A stretch of DNA of 64,000 bases from positions 10,188,981-10,252,980 of the forward strand of contig OX579640.1 in the NCBI GenBank assembly GCA_951230915.1. The letters are read 5' to 3'. Numbering within the stretch: position 1 is the first letter of the stretch; each line of letters opens with the position of its first letter. This document shows, piece by piece, positions 24,434 through 36,924 of the stretch. The DNA comes from Antitrichia curtipendula. Lineage: Eukaryota; Streptophyta; Bryopsida; Hypnales; Leucodontaceae. Under the pieces are notes generated by a model. That model worked only from the letters and a program-made list of their open reading frames with translations. It did no database searches and had not been told where the DNA came from. The translations under genes and the position numbers were made by a program.

Positions 24434-27038
24434 CTGCACAAGTGAGCACAGTCAGTCCAATCATCTTTTTGCACCAACAACTGTGAAGAGTCCGTCGTTT
24501 CAACCATCTTGAAGTTGCTGGTATCTGAAATCTAGAGGAGAGTTCAGAGACAGTGTTGAGATCGAATTTGGTGACATTTCCATTGATGAACCGAGATTCG
24601 CGTTCTCTATTCGCAGTTCCCTGCCAACTGATTGGAATCCCCAAATTTATTACCCCCAGACTAGGGAGTCGAATGTACACTTTATGGACAGTGAATGCAC
24701 AGGATGGATGAGAACTTTGTCTAGTTTAATCGCATTCAATGTACAGGACTCATGGAATTCTTGAATTTTGGAGCAGATGTTTGTCATTTTGGAGCACATG
24801 TTTGGAACTCAGGATGAAAACAGAAAAGTGAGTGAAAGCCAAGACATTTCTAGAGTGGGGCATACATGGGGGAAGGCATTCATGGGCAGTTTTGCGTGCC
24901 ATGAAAAATGACACTTGATGCAAGTGAGCGATTTAGGAGGGCACCAGTAATTAGTGGGTCTAGGGCAGCTGCGCAACAATGCAAGGTTCATGCATCTGTG
25001 CAATTCAAGCTCCCAAATTTATATCAATCAGGGAGCAGATCCTCTGATTCATTGAGATCAATAGATTCCGGCATTGCCCTCCCAATTTCGCTGATTTGAT
25101 ATATATTGAGGTGCATAATGTACTAGTATGTGTTGGCAAATCGTATTCTCTAGCGAAGTAGCTTGCACGCCAAAATCTTTCCCGACATAGGTCCGACACC
25201 CGCATATTCAAGTGAAATGACCTTCTCGATCCATCTTAGAAATGAATCATCGCTTGGAGCAGTTCAAGAAAGTTCCACCTACATACAGTTATGATTGTAT
25301 GGTTCGATCTGGAGCTGTGAATTTCAGCAAGTAACTTCATGGTATCCAGTAAGAATTTAAAAAAAAAAAAAATCAACTCCTTAAGCTTACAGAGCGACCA
25401 GCATTTGTGAGAGCTCAACGACTGAAGTCTCATTGAATTCCAGAGCTACTTGCCATCATGGCCATGATGGGTGATGGGGGATCATCGAAGTGGAGACCTC
25501 CGTCGAAGCGTCTATGAAAGTAGCTCGATCGATCGTTGCGATCATGACAACTTCTGGAGATCATTGTCGACTGTCGAAGAGTGCAACCTTGGCAAGAATT
25601 TCCGCTTCATGCATTTGAAAAACCCTGGCCAATGAATTCCGGGGCCAATACTTTGCTTTCTTGCGATAAGTTATTCAAACAAAGAACGCATTGCAATTGA
25701 ATGCCAGAGCTAGCGGCCTCCTGCGACCGGCAGAATGTAGTTCCTGATTCTTCACACAATGTGACAATTAACGATTCGAAAATAGTACCACAGCTTTGAA
25801 GTTGCTCAGATACTTGTTGACACATTATACTGGAGACTACGTACATTACATGATCAAAAGACTTTTAGACTTCACTGACTTGAATGTGCGTTTCAATCGA
25901 TTCTTGTCAGATCTGTCACTGTTAGGCTCACTTGTGAGCTGCATCTCAGTGTGGTCAATCGATCTGGACCAAATAAGATCTGTCTTCCATCATTGTCACG
26001 AGTTACTACCCGTAGACCTACTGGGAAATGAGTACCGATCATGAAGATCTATTTGGACAAACTGAAGTGTTACTTCGAACCTGTAATGACTCTGCCGTAA
26101 GCCCTGTCTTAAAGTCAACGCTTGGCATTCTTACATTCCACTTGATTATTTGATAAAGAATTAGCTGCCTTCAATTATGATCGGATCAGAAGAAGCAACG
26201 AGTGATTTTCACAAATCTTATCCTCCATGCAGACAATCGACTTAGGACTGAGGATAGAAGTGTCTAATCCAAATGGAAAAACTGCTTGGCGAACTACATA
26301 GTGATATATATTAAAACTGTGCGTTTCATATTCCCAACATATGTCGTGACATTCGAGAGCATTGCACTGGAAGAACTAGGACGGGTACAGATGTGATCGG
26401 AATTTCAGGCGGGCGGAAAAAAAACGTACCCATTTTTTGAAATTTCGCCATGATACAGAATGGGTGGATCAACTTTTGAGTTGGAATTCGTTTGTTGTTG
26501 ATTTATCACTCTGAAAGTCCAGACTTATCAATGAATGTTTTCACGTCTAGTTCTGACTTCAGAGAGCGCAAATGCAAAATGGTTGCGGACGCACATGGCA
26601 TGACAATCTCGTCGCTTGCTTGATGCACGTACAAGATAGACACGTTTGATCGGAACGGGGTGCTTAATTAAGATAAATCGGTCTTTGAACACTTTGAGGT
26701 CTTTCATACATTGCCAACCAGGAATTGGCTCAGACCTAAGAATGGCAGCTACTCTACGTCACGCCCCCTGCTCTACAGAAACGGGGTCCCAACGAATGAT
26801 CTATGATTCCGAATGTCGGAACTAGCGGGTCAACTAATTTGACACCAATGTTTTTTGGGCAGATCTGCCGAAAGGATGAAGCCTCGGAGAAATATTCTCT
26901 CTCGATTCTGAACCATCGCCTCCGCATTTCTAGCTTGGGCAACTGGTCACTCGGGGTGACTACCATTGCTTGGTGTTTGTATTGATCGCAGTATGTACAA
27001 AATTGTTGAATTTCAGCTGGCGCTTGATCTCCACGTGC
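24434..27038. other. CHX upstream region, no gene recognised
   Basis: Searched on the minus strand for the missing CHX first exon (a membrane segment ending in an RQPRV-like motif) without success. An 18-bp perfect palindrome, CCATCATGGCCATGATGG, lies at 25453-25470. Otherwise nothing supported. Confidence 0.4.
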
Positions 27039-27242
27039 TCAAGTTGGATTATTTGAGAACCCCTTTCCGGGTCTCCACTTGGAGGATCCTCCGTCCCCTT
27101 CACAGTCGTCGTCGTCGCAGCCGCAGCAGTGCGAGGGTGGCCTCCATCTGGAGGATCCGCCATCGCCTTCGCAGTCTTCGTAGTCCCCAGAGTAGGATGA
27201 CGGGTTCCATTTCGAACCACCTCCATCACCTTCCACACCCAT
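27039..27242 (-). CDS. small protein with three GDGGxSKW-type repeats
   Basis: A 67-residue frame starting MGVEGDGGGSKWNP. It contains three imperfect repeats of about 20 residues, each built on EGDGG-S-(K/R)W-(R/N)P; the second and third units begin with Cys and are separated by an HCCGCDDDD stretch. I do not recognise the family and assign no function. Support for a real gene is the internal repeat, higher GC than its flanks, and a good core promoter: a TATATAAG-like box on the minus strand at 27572-27579 with no start codon in the leader except a roughly ten-codon upstream frame. Possible splice sites lie in the leader (GTAAGT near 27320), so the true 5' structure is uncertain. Confidence 0.5.
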   Translation of the reverse strand: MGVEGDGGGSKWNPSSYSGDYEDCEGDGGSSRWRPPSHCCGCDDDDCEGDGGSSKWRPGKGFSNNPT

Positions 27243-27571
27243 GATTGCAATGCCTTGCTGGCATAGGAAGTACCCCAAGTGCTGAACTTTGCTGTCAAGT
27301 CTTACCACAAATTTATGTACTCACTTACTTCGATAGAACCTGGGATGATCTCTGAACCTTGGGTCAAAACTTGCACTGCCCTTTCGCAAGAATTAATACT
27401 CCAGGCGTGACTCAAGCTTCTCCCTGTGGAATCCACAAACCAGTGACAGGAGATTGATCTTTGAACTGGTTGGTACCTCGAATCGAATGCGAGGTCGAGG
27501 GTTCGACTGGTGAGTATATTGAAAGAGCTGTAATGAGTTGTGAATGAGAGAGTGGAGGCCACTGCGGGTCC

Positions 27572-27579
27572 TTATATGG
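27572..27579 (-). promoter_or_regulatory. TATA box of the small repeat-protein gene
   Basis: CATATAAG on the minus strand, followed about 30 bases later by a pyrimidine-rich CACTCTCTCATTCACAACTC start-site region. The leader to the ATG at 27242 is about 300 bases. Confidence 0.5.
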
Positions 27580-27599
27580 GATTGGGAGCTCGCATTCCA

Positions 27600-29490
27600 C
27601 TACGCAGTCAGTCTCGTGCCGTGGGCTGAAGTGTTGACGGCATGGTCAAAGTTGCTGACCCACGTCGGTATGACCAGCAACGCGTCCTTCGTTACAGCGT
27701 TCCGTTATGTTGTTGACGGGGAACGAGAGGATGAATGAGAAAAGAGCGACCTTGGATGAGAAAATGAGAGCAACCTCACTTTGGATGAGAACGAGCGAAC
27801 GAACTGGTGCCTTCGTCAAAGCTCCGGCCTCTGTATGCAGCAATTCCAAGAGGCGGCAGTGCGGCACCGCGGCAACATTGATGAACGCACGAAATGAGGA
27901 CCAGGGAGGGTGCGAACAAAGAGAGACAGAAATAGAAAAGGACGTGGGAGCCACGTGCCAGGTTTTCAGTATAGAAATAGAGGAGCTCCGTTGCTTGTTG
28001 GGGTCTTGCATTATTTTTTCCCAAACTCCCAATTAATCCTTAAACAGCGAGGAGGATGTTTGGCATCCAATGGATGACAGAAAATCAACTTAGTAGAACG
28101 GAAGTGCAACTATTCATTCCCGGAATTTTGTTGTGAAAAGGGAAGGTCTTTTATAGTTCTTTGACTTCCAATGAGTGCTTTTGCTATTTCTTAAACCAAC
28201 AACTCACATGGTAATGAAAAGGGATGATTTCCAAGGTCACCCCTTTGTCCTTTAAGGATTAACCCTTGAATCTCCAAGGCACCAAATTCTATTGTCGACA
28301 ACACTTTAAAGCTAATTAAAATTTTAACCAATTTATTATTTTTAGTAGTTTGTATATTTTTGAAATTATTTGTTGAATTTTAGTTTTAGCATTAAAGTTT
28401 GATTTTAATAATGAATGATTATGATTTTTCTACTCCAGATTTTGTGCAAGAATGTCTATGGAAAATCTTTTTTATTTTTTGGGTTGAGGGCTCTTGAAAA
28501 TAAACCTTAAAATATACTAATTTTCTTTGGAGAAATATTACATTTGAAATTTATTTGAACAAATCAATAGAGCACTGGAGTAGTGAAATAGTGCACAGTC
28601 ACTAAGGATCTCTGATTAAACTAAATTTGGCTTTTACATTAATGGTCCATAGTCTACATTTCTAACTTTTACATTAGTGGTCCCAGGTCCACATGGTGTG
28701 TCACCTTAAAGGCTTTTGAAGTCATTGTGCCTACTTGGCCAATTGAGCATGCCAAAGCCCTTTTGCTATGAGTTTTTGGCTGTCTCACAGTGGCATCTCT
28801 TGAATAAGTTCTAAAAACTTTAGATTTGTTTGTACATACTTGAGATATACGGAATTTTTAAAGAAGTAGTGAAAAATTCATATCAAATACAAATAAGCTT
28901 AATACATCTAAAAAATTGTCGCATGCATACATCATATTCTAGAGTAGCTTGGTGCGAACTAAATTTATCATTCTCAATTAGAAAATCAATAGCCCATGGT
29001 TTTAAGTCCACAATTCAAATTTAAAAAAATTAATCAATTCTAGGAGTTTTTCATCTTTTCAAATTGGAGTAGAAATTAGATTGTATAAGTTTAGGATTCA
29101 TTAGCTCAATTTGAATTATTAAAAACTCCTTTATAACTAAAATTCAAATAAAAAAACAAAGAGGTAAAGGTTGCTAAAATATAGTAATGGAAAAGGCATT
29201 TTTGGTGATCCATGACTAATAAATATTTTTTTCTAAATTATGTACTTCTTTGATGAGGGGCTTTTTACAGCCAATAGCCCCATATACATTTAAAGAATTG
29301 TCTACAATAAAATTGGATGGTCAAAACTTTGTGTGAATATTTATATAAAATGTTGTGACTTACAAGTTTAAATTTGATGTTAAAATTTGTATACAATTTA
29401 CAAGGATTTTTGTAAGTTATTGTCAAACTCATATAATCTACTTATTTACAAATTTGATATTCTTTTATATTAATTTATTGCAATATAGTA
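27600..29490. other. intergenic, no gene seen
   Basis: From 27600 to 28040 GC is moderate and a 109-residue plus-strand frame exists without motifs. After 28300 the DNA is strongly AT-rich. Confidence 0.4.
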
Positions 29491-29496
29491 CATAAC

Positions 29497-29955
29497 AATA
29501 TTGTACTGTAATAGGATTCTTGTAAAAAGTAGAAGAGAAGCCGTAGCAGTCTCATCGTCAATCAAAATTCCCTCAGCATCCACCATTCTCCAATCTGGCA
29601 ACAATTGTGAGGACTCATTAGTACTCCTTGTTGTTTTTTGCGATTGATCAAACATAGTAGTCAAATTTTGCTTCAAACAATGCATTGGAGTTTGGGGATT
29701 CTTTTGCAATTTAGTCGCTTTTTTATGATTCTTAGTTGTTGTGGAATCCTTATCCAACTAAAAATCCCTTTTTGTTTCCTTGTTCATTCCTTCTACCAAA
29801 ACTACAGATATTGAAGATTCTACAACCTTCTTTTTGTTAGTAGTCAGGTTTTTTAACTTCTTCGACGGCAATGCAAGTAGGGGAGAGGTCACCTTCAACA
29901 ACGGTACATAGTACACTAGAATGGGGCCACATAGCAGTAGTCTCCAATCAATCAT
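29497..29955 (-). pseudogene. decayed Lys/Ser/Thr-rich reading frame
   Basis: Two adjoining minus-strand frames are in the same phase and separated by a single TAG at 29758-29760. Read through, they give about 150 residues of polar, Lys-rich sequence ending in LLPDWRMVDAEGILIDD, which looks like protein rather than random DNA. The TAG fits C-to-T change of CAG. No family recognised, and it may be an exon of a lost transposon gene. Confidence 0.3.
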
Positions 29956-31703
29956 CTAGAGATCTCTAGATGCATGAAAATCATGGGATATGCACCTTGG
30001 AAATGTGGCGCTGGTGAGTCTCTTCATCACTCCTCTTGGAGTAGGTGTTGAAGAAGAACAATGACCAATTTGGAAATTATCCTTTTAGCATAATAAATTC
30101 GTTCCAAAAGAGGCTTGTCAATAGAAATTTCATATCAATAAAGAAATGATCTTTGGTTTCTAGCTCCAATTAGAGATCTATTTTCAACTCAATTGCTCAA
30201 GACATACATCATGCTTGTTACACACACTTAATAAATAAAAAATTCATATTACTTCCAATTGGTGAATACATCACCCATTCACCGTTGTAACTTATACAAA
30301 ATTGTTTCACAATTCAAACTCTTTATGAAATTTCCTCTTAATCTAATTCTATAAATTCTTTCATCGTCACATTTTACTCTCCAATTTGATTATAACTTCT
30401 CTTCCTTTCCACTAGCATTCCCACACACTCTTCACATTCCTTCACATATAATTTCCAACTTGACACACACACATACAACAAATAAAGAAAACACAACCAA
30501 TTTTGGGCTGGGACTTGTATTGGACATTCTCTCAACAATGGGCAAAAGAAAAATGTAGAAGAACCACCCTTGATAGGATATAAGCCGACGGTTACCAAAA
30601 CAAGGAAGACGACTAACCTCCCACTACTACCTAATTGGGATTAACTCACAGGCTCTCTTACAAAACATTCATCCTATCAAGTTTGATTAGATTGACATAT
30701 TGCCGATAAGGATTGTAAATCTACCTAATTACCTCCACGCCCTTTTTGACTCATCCAATTAGACAAACACTTAGCACATTCGAACTAGACAATTGACTTA
30801 ACTACATTCCACCTTCACTCCATTAGATCTCAATCAAAAGACCTAGGTGGACAATCCTAAAGGCACCAATTTGGATCAAAACAACACAACAAAATGATCC
30901 AGTTGGACTAAAACTTAACCAAAAATCTGTCAAAATACTATTAAACATCCACAAATTCAACCCAAAATTGCAAAATTAACAATCCAATTAGGATATTTAC
31001 ATAGCCCTACATCTGATTGTTTGTGTCCTTGCAAACATCTATTTAATCTTCTTCACTCCTCGCCTAATTGGAACAACTTGCAACTAGGTATTCTCCTCCT
31101 CAAACTTAAGCTTTTTCACCAATTTGAAGCATTCTTCCCAAACTGCCTCTTGATTGGAATAAAATGCCTTCACCAGTCCACGACTAGTTCCCAACTCTCG
31201 ATAGGTTCTTAAATGTACATTGTACACAAAAAATCTTTATTAAAAAGGATAATTCTTCAAACTCTATCCGGAGATCTTTCAATCCAACTATGTAAAGTCC
31301 TCCACACTCAGGGATTATTTGAGAGACTTATACAGTTTCAGTCCATTCTAAGTAAACAAAGCACTCCTTCGAATAGTTACGGGTGCAAAATTTGAACCAT
31401 GTGAAATGCCCAAATCACTTGATTTCGGGAGATCTCTAGATATATAGGAAATGGAAGACCTTCAGATGCATAGGGAGATTTTTAGAATATATAAAATTCC
31501 AAATTTAGTAATTAGAATTTAGATGATATTTAAGTCTAATTAAATTATGAACTCCCTTTAAATGTAAGCATAGATGAAATCATTAGAGAAAATATGGACT
31601 CTTTGTAAGGTTGCCAAAAAGTGGTAAAAGGGATCCCAAAATTACATTTATTTTGTCCTTGCAAAAAAATTTCCCCTCGTTTGCTTAGAGGTACTTGTGG
31701 TAC
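29956..31703. other. intergenic, no gene seen
   Basis: AT-rich. The part 31021-31400 has faintly protein-like minus-strand frames, broken by stops, that could be retroelement debris, but I cannot name it. Confidence 0.35.
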
Positions 31704-34023
31704 CAGGGTTGCTATTTTGTGAGAGCGTGAGCATGTGAGCGTACAGTTTTTTGGGATGAAAGTTGATGAGGTACCTATTACCGTGGATTTAGGACAGATA
31801 TTTATACTTCACAATTTATAATGAAAAAACATTAATGATCCTTTTTCTAACCTTTTTTAAAAGTAATTCAAGTCTTTTTTTTTTAAATTATTTATGGTTT
31901 AGGGTTTAGGGTACTATGTAATTGTGATTATAAAACTAATATAACCTGAAAATTCCTATTGAACTGAAGTGGTTTTAGATATTTACTATTGTTTAGGACA
32001 ACGCCTTCCTAATTCAATATGAACTACTAAAATATAGTTCAGGAAATGTAATTTAGGGTTCAATTCGAAATTTTGTATGATTATGAAATTTTAGAACTTC
32101 TAAGCGACATGCAGTTGAACTTGAACCCATTTAGTAGGCATTTGAAATTAGGATTTACTTATAATTGAAGAACAAAAAACAACAAGAATTAAACAATATT
32201 AAACCCAACAAACACATGATCAATCAAAAGAATGAGTCACATAGAATGAGAGTGTCCACTACTATCAGTAGACGAAGTCTCTATCTCTAATTCTAGGGCT
32301 GTGACATCTACAAACTGCAAAATCCTAGGATCTACAGTTGTAGATTTTTTTCGGCTTGGAAAATTCTTCTGGGACGCAAATGTCAAAGCTAAAGCTTCGG
32401 CATACTCAGGCAACACAAAGGACTTCTCCGGGCTCGGAAGAAAACTAGATAAAGTAAAAAATGGACAATGACCTCCTCCATTAGAAGTCATGTTGCAAGA
32501 TGAAAACAAATTATTAGACATGGTTTGAATATCACATTAAACAAACATGCAACATAAATTCAAAAGGAGTAATGAATTATAAAAATCTTCACATACAAAT
32601 AGAAAAACAATGCAATCTATGGATAGACTTACTTACTGAAACGGGATTTTTTCACAATGTGGGGAACAATAACCTCCACTACATCATCAGAATCCACTAT
32701 GATTGCTGCGGTTGAAGGAAGGACATCTGGAACTGTGCGTTTCATTAGAGCCAAAATAGCATCAAAGATTGCCTTGTCCTCTTCGAGTGGAACTACATGC
32801 CTGCTCAAGATCCTACAAACATGGATGGAAGCACCTAACACCAAGAAGACAAAAAAATTAAGTACTACAACATTCAAGAAAACATAAAAGGAAAAGGAAA
32901 AGTCACAAATACCAAACATAACTTATTAAGTCATCAAAAATTAACTGTTGCAACAGTGCAATCGACAACAATATCATTGGGATATGTTGATGTTTCTATC
33001 AACATCTGCAAGAAACGGGAATCCTTTTCTCGTGCCCCTCTTCAAGCTTTGAAGTTGCTGTCCATGGTCAAAGTCTCCTTCTTTGTGAAATTTTGCAGAA
33101 CATCATCCACAACAACATCTATCCCTAATTCCTTCAGCTTTGGACATGGGTGGAATTGGAATTTGGAAGGTCCAACACCAACCAAATTCCTCACCAATAG
33201 CATAACTCGAAAGAACTGGGTCTGCAAGAAAGAAGATGTATAAAAACATTTGGTCAAAAACAAATGTGGAGATACATACTACCAACTGACTTGAGAAACT
33301 CAAGAAATCGGAAGTGACTAAAGGGATACAGCTGAAAGGAAGAGTCAACATTCAAACAATTCAAGAAAAAACAACTGAAAACTAACTATTGAAGAATGAA
33401 AGGGAAAATGAACATACCGTGCATCCCGTAGAAACAGGTGATGCGAGATGTAACCAATTCGTTCCCCACCAATCCTTAATCTTTTTAAACGAGCATGTAG
33501 TAGTATACTTCAGAATGGTGGCCTATGCAACAGCGCATCGTGGATGAATAATCACAATAGCTCCATCATCATGCAAATGGCCGTCCGCAAACTCAAATAC
33601 CGCCTCCAACCATTCAGGTTTAGCCATGTTCCACTTGGAAATACTAGTAGCTGACATGGATAAAGAAGGGACAGGCAGTCCCTCGGGCATATCTGCAATA
33701 ACGAAGTCAACGCGAGGTTTATCACTTGGTTTACCTTTGAAGTTACGCTGCTTGTCTCCTTTTTGCTACAACAATATAGTCTCCATCAGTACAAAGACAA
33801 ATGACACTCAAAAAATAGACTATAGGAAAATCATGCACAATGGTGAAGCTCCTAACCTTATCAATGAAACTGAGAAGGTCATCGTAGACCTTGGAGAGAG
33901 GATCCACCAATACATCTGCAAGAGAATAGTTTAAAATAAACTCAGAGATAGTAATCTTTGAGTCCTTCAAATACTCCACAGCTGCAGGTCTATGGTGGAT
34001 TTCCTCTAGGCTGAGTGAAGCAT
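31704..34023. mobile_element. truncated third copy of the ParB-methyltransferase MULE
   Basis: The left edge begins CAGGGTTGCTATTTTGTGAG, matching the terminus at 39867, and is followed by the same run of GAGC words and an ACCTATTACCGTGG block. The 3' half of the methyltransferase-like gene follows at the expected place. The copy is cut off at 34024 by the inverted-repeat structure, so its right end and transposase are missing here. Confidence 0.75.
32237..34023 (-). pseudogene. 3' part of ParB-methyltransferase-like gene, copy 3
   Basis: Exons match the gene at 40717-48354 in order. They are a partial exon reading SLEEIHHRPAAVEYLKDSK...FIDKV, then the motif IV exon (FVIADMPEGLPVPS), the exon ending VVDCTVAT, the exon GASIHVCRIL...KKSRFSK, and the last exon ending SSGHSHSM. 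Intron positions are conserved. Decay is clear: TGA at 33042-33044 sits where the paralogue has TGG (Trp, 41489-41491), and the acceptor before the last exon reads GCAA where the paralogue has GCAG (near 32493). The ADMPEG motif is kept despite divergence elsewhere, so it is a family trait. Confidence 0.8.
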
Positions 34024-36003
34024 ACTGTGAGCTCCCAATTTGTCACTTGGGACTTGTAGAATTATTTTTTTAGAAATTTGCAATTTAAAGTTAAGAAAAG
34101 TATACAAAAAGCCATAAAAAGAGTGTAGAACCAAAATAGGGTTGTGACATACCCATTATAGTATTTGGTCTAGATTTATATTTAGACTTAGAATCCCACC
34201 AAACTTGACCCAAAAATAGGTAGAAAGAACGAAATGATTAGATTTGGAGGATTCAAGTCACATAGGTCCAAAAGGGCTAAATTCCACCATGAATGTGGCA
34301 ATTCATGGCTAAGTCGGTCCGAGGGATCCACAATGAGGCCACTAGGTCGGGTCCTAGAGTTAGGTTTAAAATTTCTCCAAACCCTGATTGTTAGCATGCA
34401 GGAGCCACTGATGCAAGACCGGGCCTGTGGAGGAATCTACAGCCCAAGGATGATGTCCTAGGATAAATACCATGCCAAGAGTCCAACGACAAAATCGGTT
34501 CGCCAAGATTCCTCTATCTGCAAAAGATTCCCGCACCATTGCTAATTCAAGGAGATGTCCGGTTTCATCTCCACTGACCAATTGTGCTAGGTACGGAAAC
34601 GCACCTGCACATCTTTCATATGACTCCATGAGAGGCCATGTGAAAAATCCCGTCATCTTCCGACTTGCAGAAGAACCTTTTGCGGGTGGTCAACCTTGGT
34701 AACCTCCAAAGGGAATTTCATGGAAATTACCCATGTTTTCAGAAAATCTCACTAAAAATTAGACTAGCTTATTTTATGTTAATAATGCGTTCTGTGAAGT
34801 TTCACAACATTCCGATAGCGGCAAACCCATCATAGGCTAATTTAGTTTAAAAACCAAATCGTGGTAAAATCCTAGATCTTGGGGGTCTNNNNNNNNNNNN
34901 NNNNNNNNNNNNNNNNNNNNNNNNNNNNNNNNNNNNNNNNNNNNNNNNNNNNNNNNNNNNNNNNNNNNNNNNNNNNNNNNNNNNNNNNNNNNNNNNNNNN
35001 NNNNNNNNNNNNNNNNNNNNNNNNNNNNNNNNNNNNNNNNNNNNNNNNNNNNNNNNNNNNNNNNNNNNNNNNNNNNNNNNNNNNNNNNAAAAGGACTCTT
35101 GGTTGACTTCATTTTGCCATCATATGGTCTCGGGATGCTGGTCAACGCGGTGGGGACCCCGCCACGTGATTAATTCTCGAGGAATCTCGCCGGTTCGGGT
35201 ACTTGCCGCTATCGGAATGTTGTGAAACTTCACGGAACGCATTATTAACATAAAATAAGCTAGTCTAATTTTTAGTGAGATTTTCTGAAAACATGGGTAA
35301 TTTCCATGAAATTCCTGTTGGAGGTTACCAAGGTTGACCACCCGCAAAAGGTTCTTCTGCAAGTCGGAAGATGACGGGATTTTTCACATGGCCTCTCATG
35401 GAGTCATATGAAAGATGTGCAGGTGCGTTTCCGTACCTAGCACAATTGGTCAGTGGAGATGAAACCGGACATCTCCTTGAATTAGCAATGGTGCGGGAAT
35501 CTTTTGCAGATAGAGGAATCTTGGTGAACCAATTTCGTTGTTGGACTCTTGGCATGGTATTTATCCTAGGACACCATCCTTGGGCTGTAGATTCCTCCAC
35601 AGGCCCGGTCTTGCATCAGTGGCTCCTGCATGCTAACAATCAGGGTTTGGAGAAATTTTAAACCTAACTCTAGGACCCGACCTAGTGGCCTCGTTGTGGA
35701 TCCCTCGGACCAACTTAGCCATGAATTGCCACATTCATGGTGGAATTTAGCCCTTTTGGACCTATGTGACTTGAATCCTCCAAATCTAATCATTTCGTTC
35801 TTTCTACCTATTTTTGGGCCAGGTTTGGTGGGATTCTAAGTCTAAATACAAATCTAGACCAAATACTATAATGGGTATGTCACAACCCTATTTTGGTTCT
35901 ACACTCTTTTTATGGCTTTTTGTATACTTTTCTTAACTTTAAATTGCAAATTTTCAAAAAAATAATTCTACAAGTCCCAAGTGACAAATTGGGAGTTCAC
36001 AGT
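34024..36003. repeat. large inverted repeat around an assembly gap
   Basis: Arms of about 800 bases (34024-34830 and about 35203-36003) are near-identical reverse complements; the outer ends read ACTGTGA(G/A)CTCCCAATTTG and homology stops at CCGATAGCGGCA. Between them lie unlike sequence and 200 N. Open frames in the arms (such as MTGFFTWPLMESYERCAG) have no recognised domain and occur in both arms only because the arms are copies. It may be one foldback-like element, two inverted insertions, or a misjoin. The left flank is copy 3 of the methyltransferase gene and the right flank is a broken hAT gene. Confidence 0.8.
34889..35088. other. assembly gap, 200 N
   Basis: Exactly 200 undetermined bases, the usual placeholder for a gap of unknown length. 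Confidence 0.99.
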
Positions 36004-36585
36004 TGCCTTCACAGCCTCAATAAAGGCTGAATTCCTTGCCACATTAAATGGCACATTTGCCTTGTAAAAAAATGATGCCCACTTGTCATCCAGCTCCTTC
36101 CTCTTTGCAATGTGAAAAGCATCCTTCATGCTTTGCTGAAGTAATGTCCCAAATCTCGAGGAATTTGATGAAACAGGACTTTGGGACCTCTGTATTGGGT
36201 CATTCCCATCAGGGAGAGTAACCTCTTCAGCTTGGTCTCCACCGGGGCCCCCTCTTGCCACTTTGTTCTGAGTGGATTGGCTTGAACTTGCGACTGGAGT
36301 CACTCTCAATGGACCATCCAAAATTGATTCTCCTTCGTACATGTCCTCGGGGCTCAATCGTTGCGGAACAAAGTTTGCACAATTTGCAAATCGATGGCAC
36401 ACAGCTCGCGGTACACTAAGACAAATTGACCTCTCGGACTTTGCGCCATATCCAAAGTGAGCAAACACGCGCTTGCATTTATAGCTGAATGTTGCATTGC
36501 AAAAAACACAGCTCACTTTATTCCCATTATCAAAAAAATTATACCATGGTTCCTGTTCTTTTGTTTGCCTTCGTTGACTTCCCAT
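36004..36585 (-). pseudogene. 5' fragment of hAT transposase with BED zinc finger
   Basis: About 194 codons from the ATG at 36585. The N terminus has a BED-type finger (SCVFCNATFSYKCKRVFAHF), then a Ser-rich linker, then the hAT signature LDDKWASFFYKANVPFNVAR. The frame runs into the inverted-repeat structure at 36003 after EAVKAT, so the catalytic and dimerisation parts are missing. No hAT terminal repeats were found. Confidence 0.8.
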
Positions 36586-36589
36586 TGCG

Positions 36590-36840
36590 TTCTCAACGAA
36601 TGAAAATGTGTTCTTCTAGGACGTAGAAGAGGTTATCACACCGAATGAAAAAAACAAAATAATAGTTAGCACCAATCCACTGCTTGAACTGATTTTTACA
36701 TCACCTCAGCAGCAAACTAGGGCCATTTCCCACCCAAGTAGACTCACAAGGAGCTCAAACTGAATTGGAGTCCAAGATATGAGGCCAAGATGACAAATGT
36801 AGGGAAGTCACAACAATGGGGTTGCCTTTATATCTTGGGA
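36590..36840. other. short stretch 5' of the hAT fragment
   Basis: Probably the promoter side of the hAT fragment; nothing specific seen. Confidence 0.3.
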
Positions 36841-36924
36841 GTGCAGGGGCGTGGATGGATTTTGCAAGGGTGGGGACGTCAGAGAAGGGCAGGTTTGGTG
36901 AAAAACGTTAGGCTTCTTTCTATC

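Noticed and set aside
24255..24680. CHX start at the methionine near 24680
   Set aside because: The upstream part of that frame has no membrane segment; a good acceptor (TGTGCAG) directly precedes the conserved EILGG, so the exon starts at 24433.
34366..35661. Two near-identical 96-codon frames in the inverted arms
   Set aside because: They are copies of one sequence in the inverted repeat, without domain or splice signals; taken as non-coding.
34024..36003. LTR retrotransposon with inverted LTRs
   Set aside because: The arms could be read as TG...CA, but no primer-binding site, polypurine tract or pol frame is seen next to them, and the arms are inverted, not direct.
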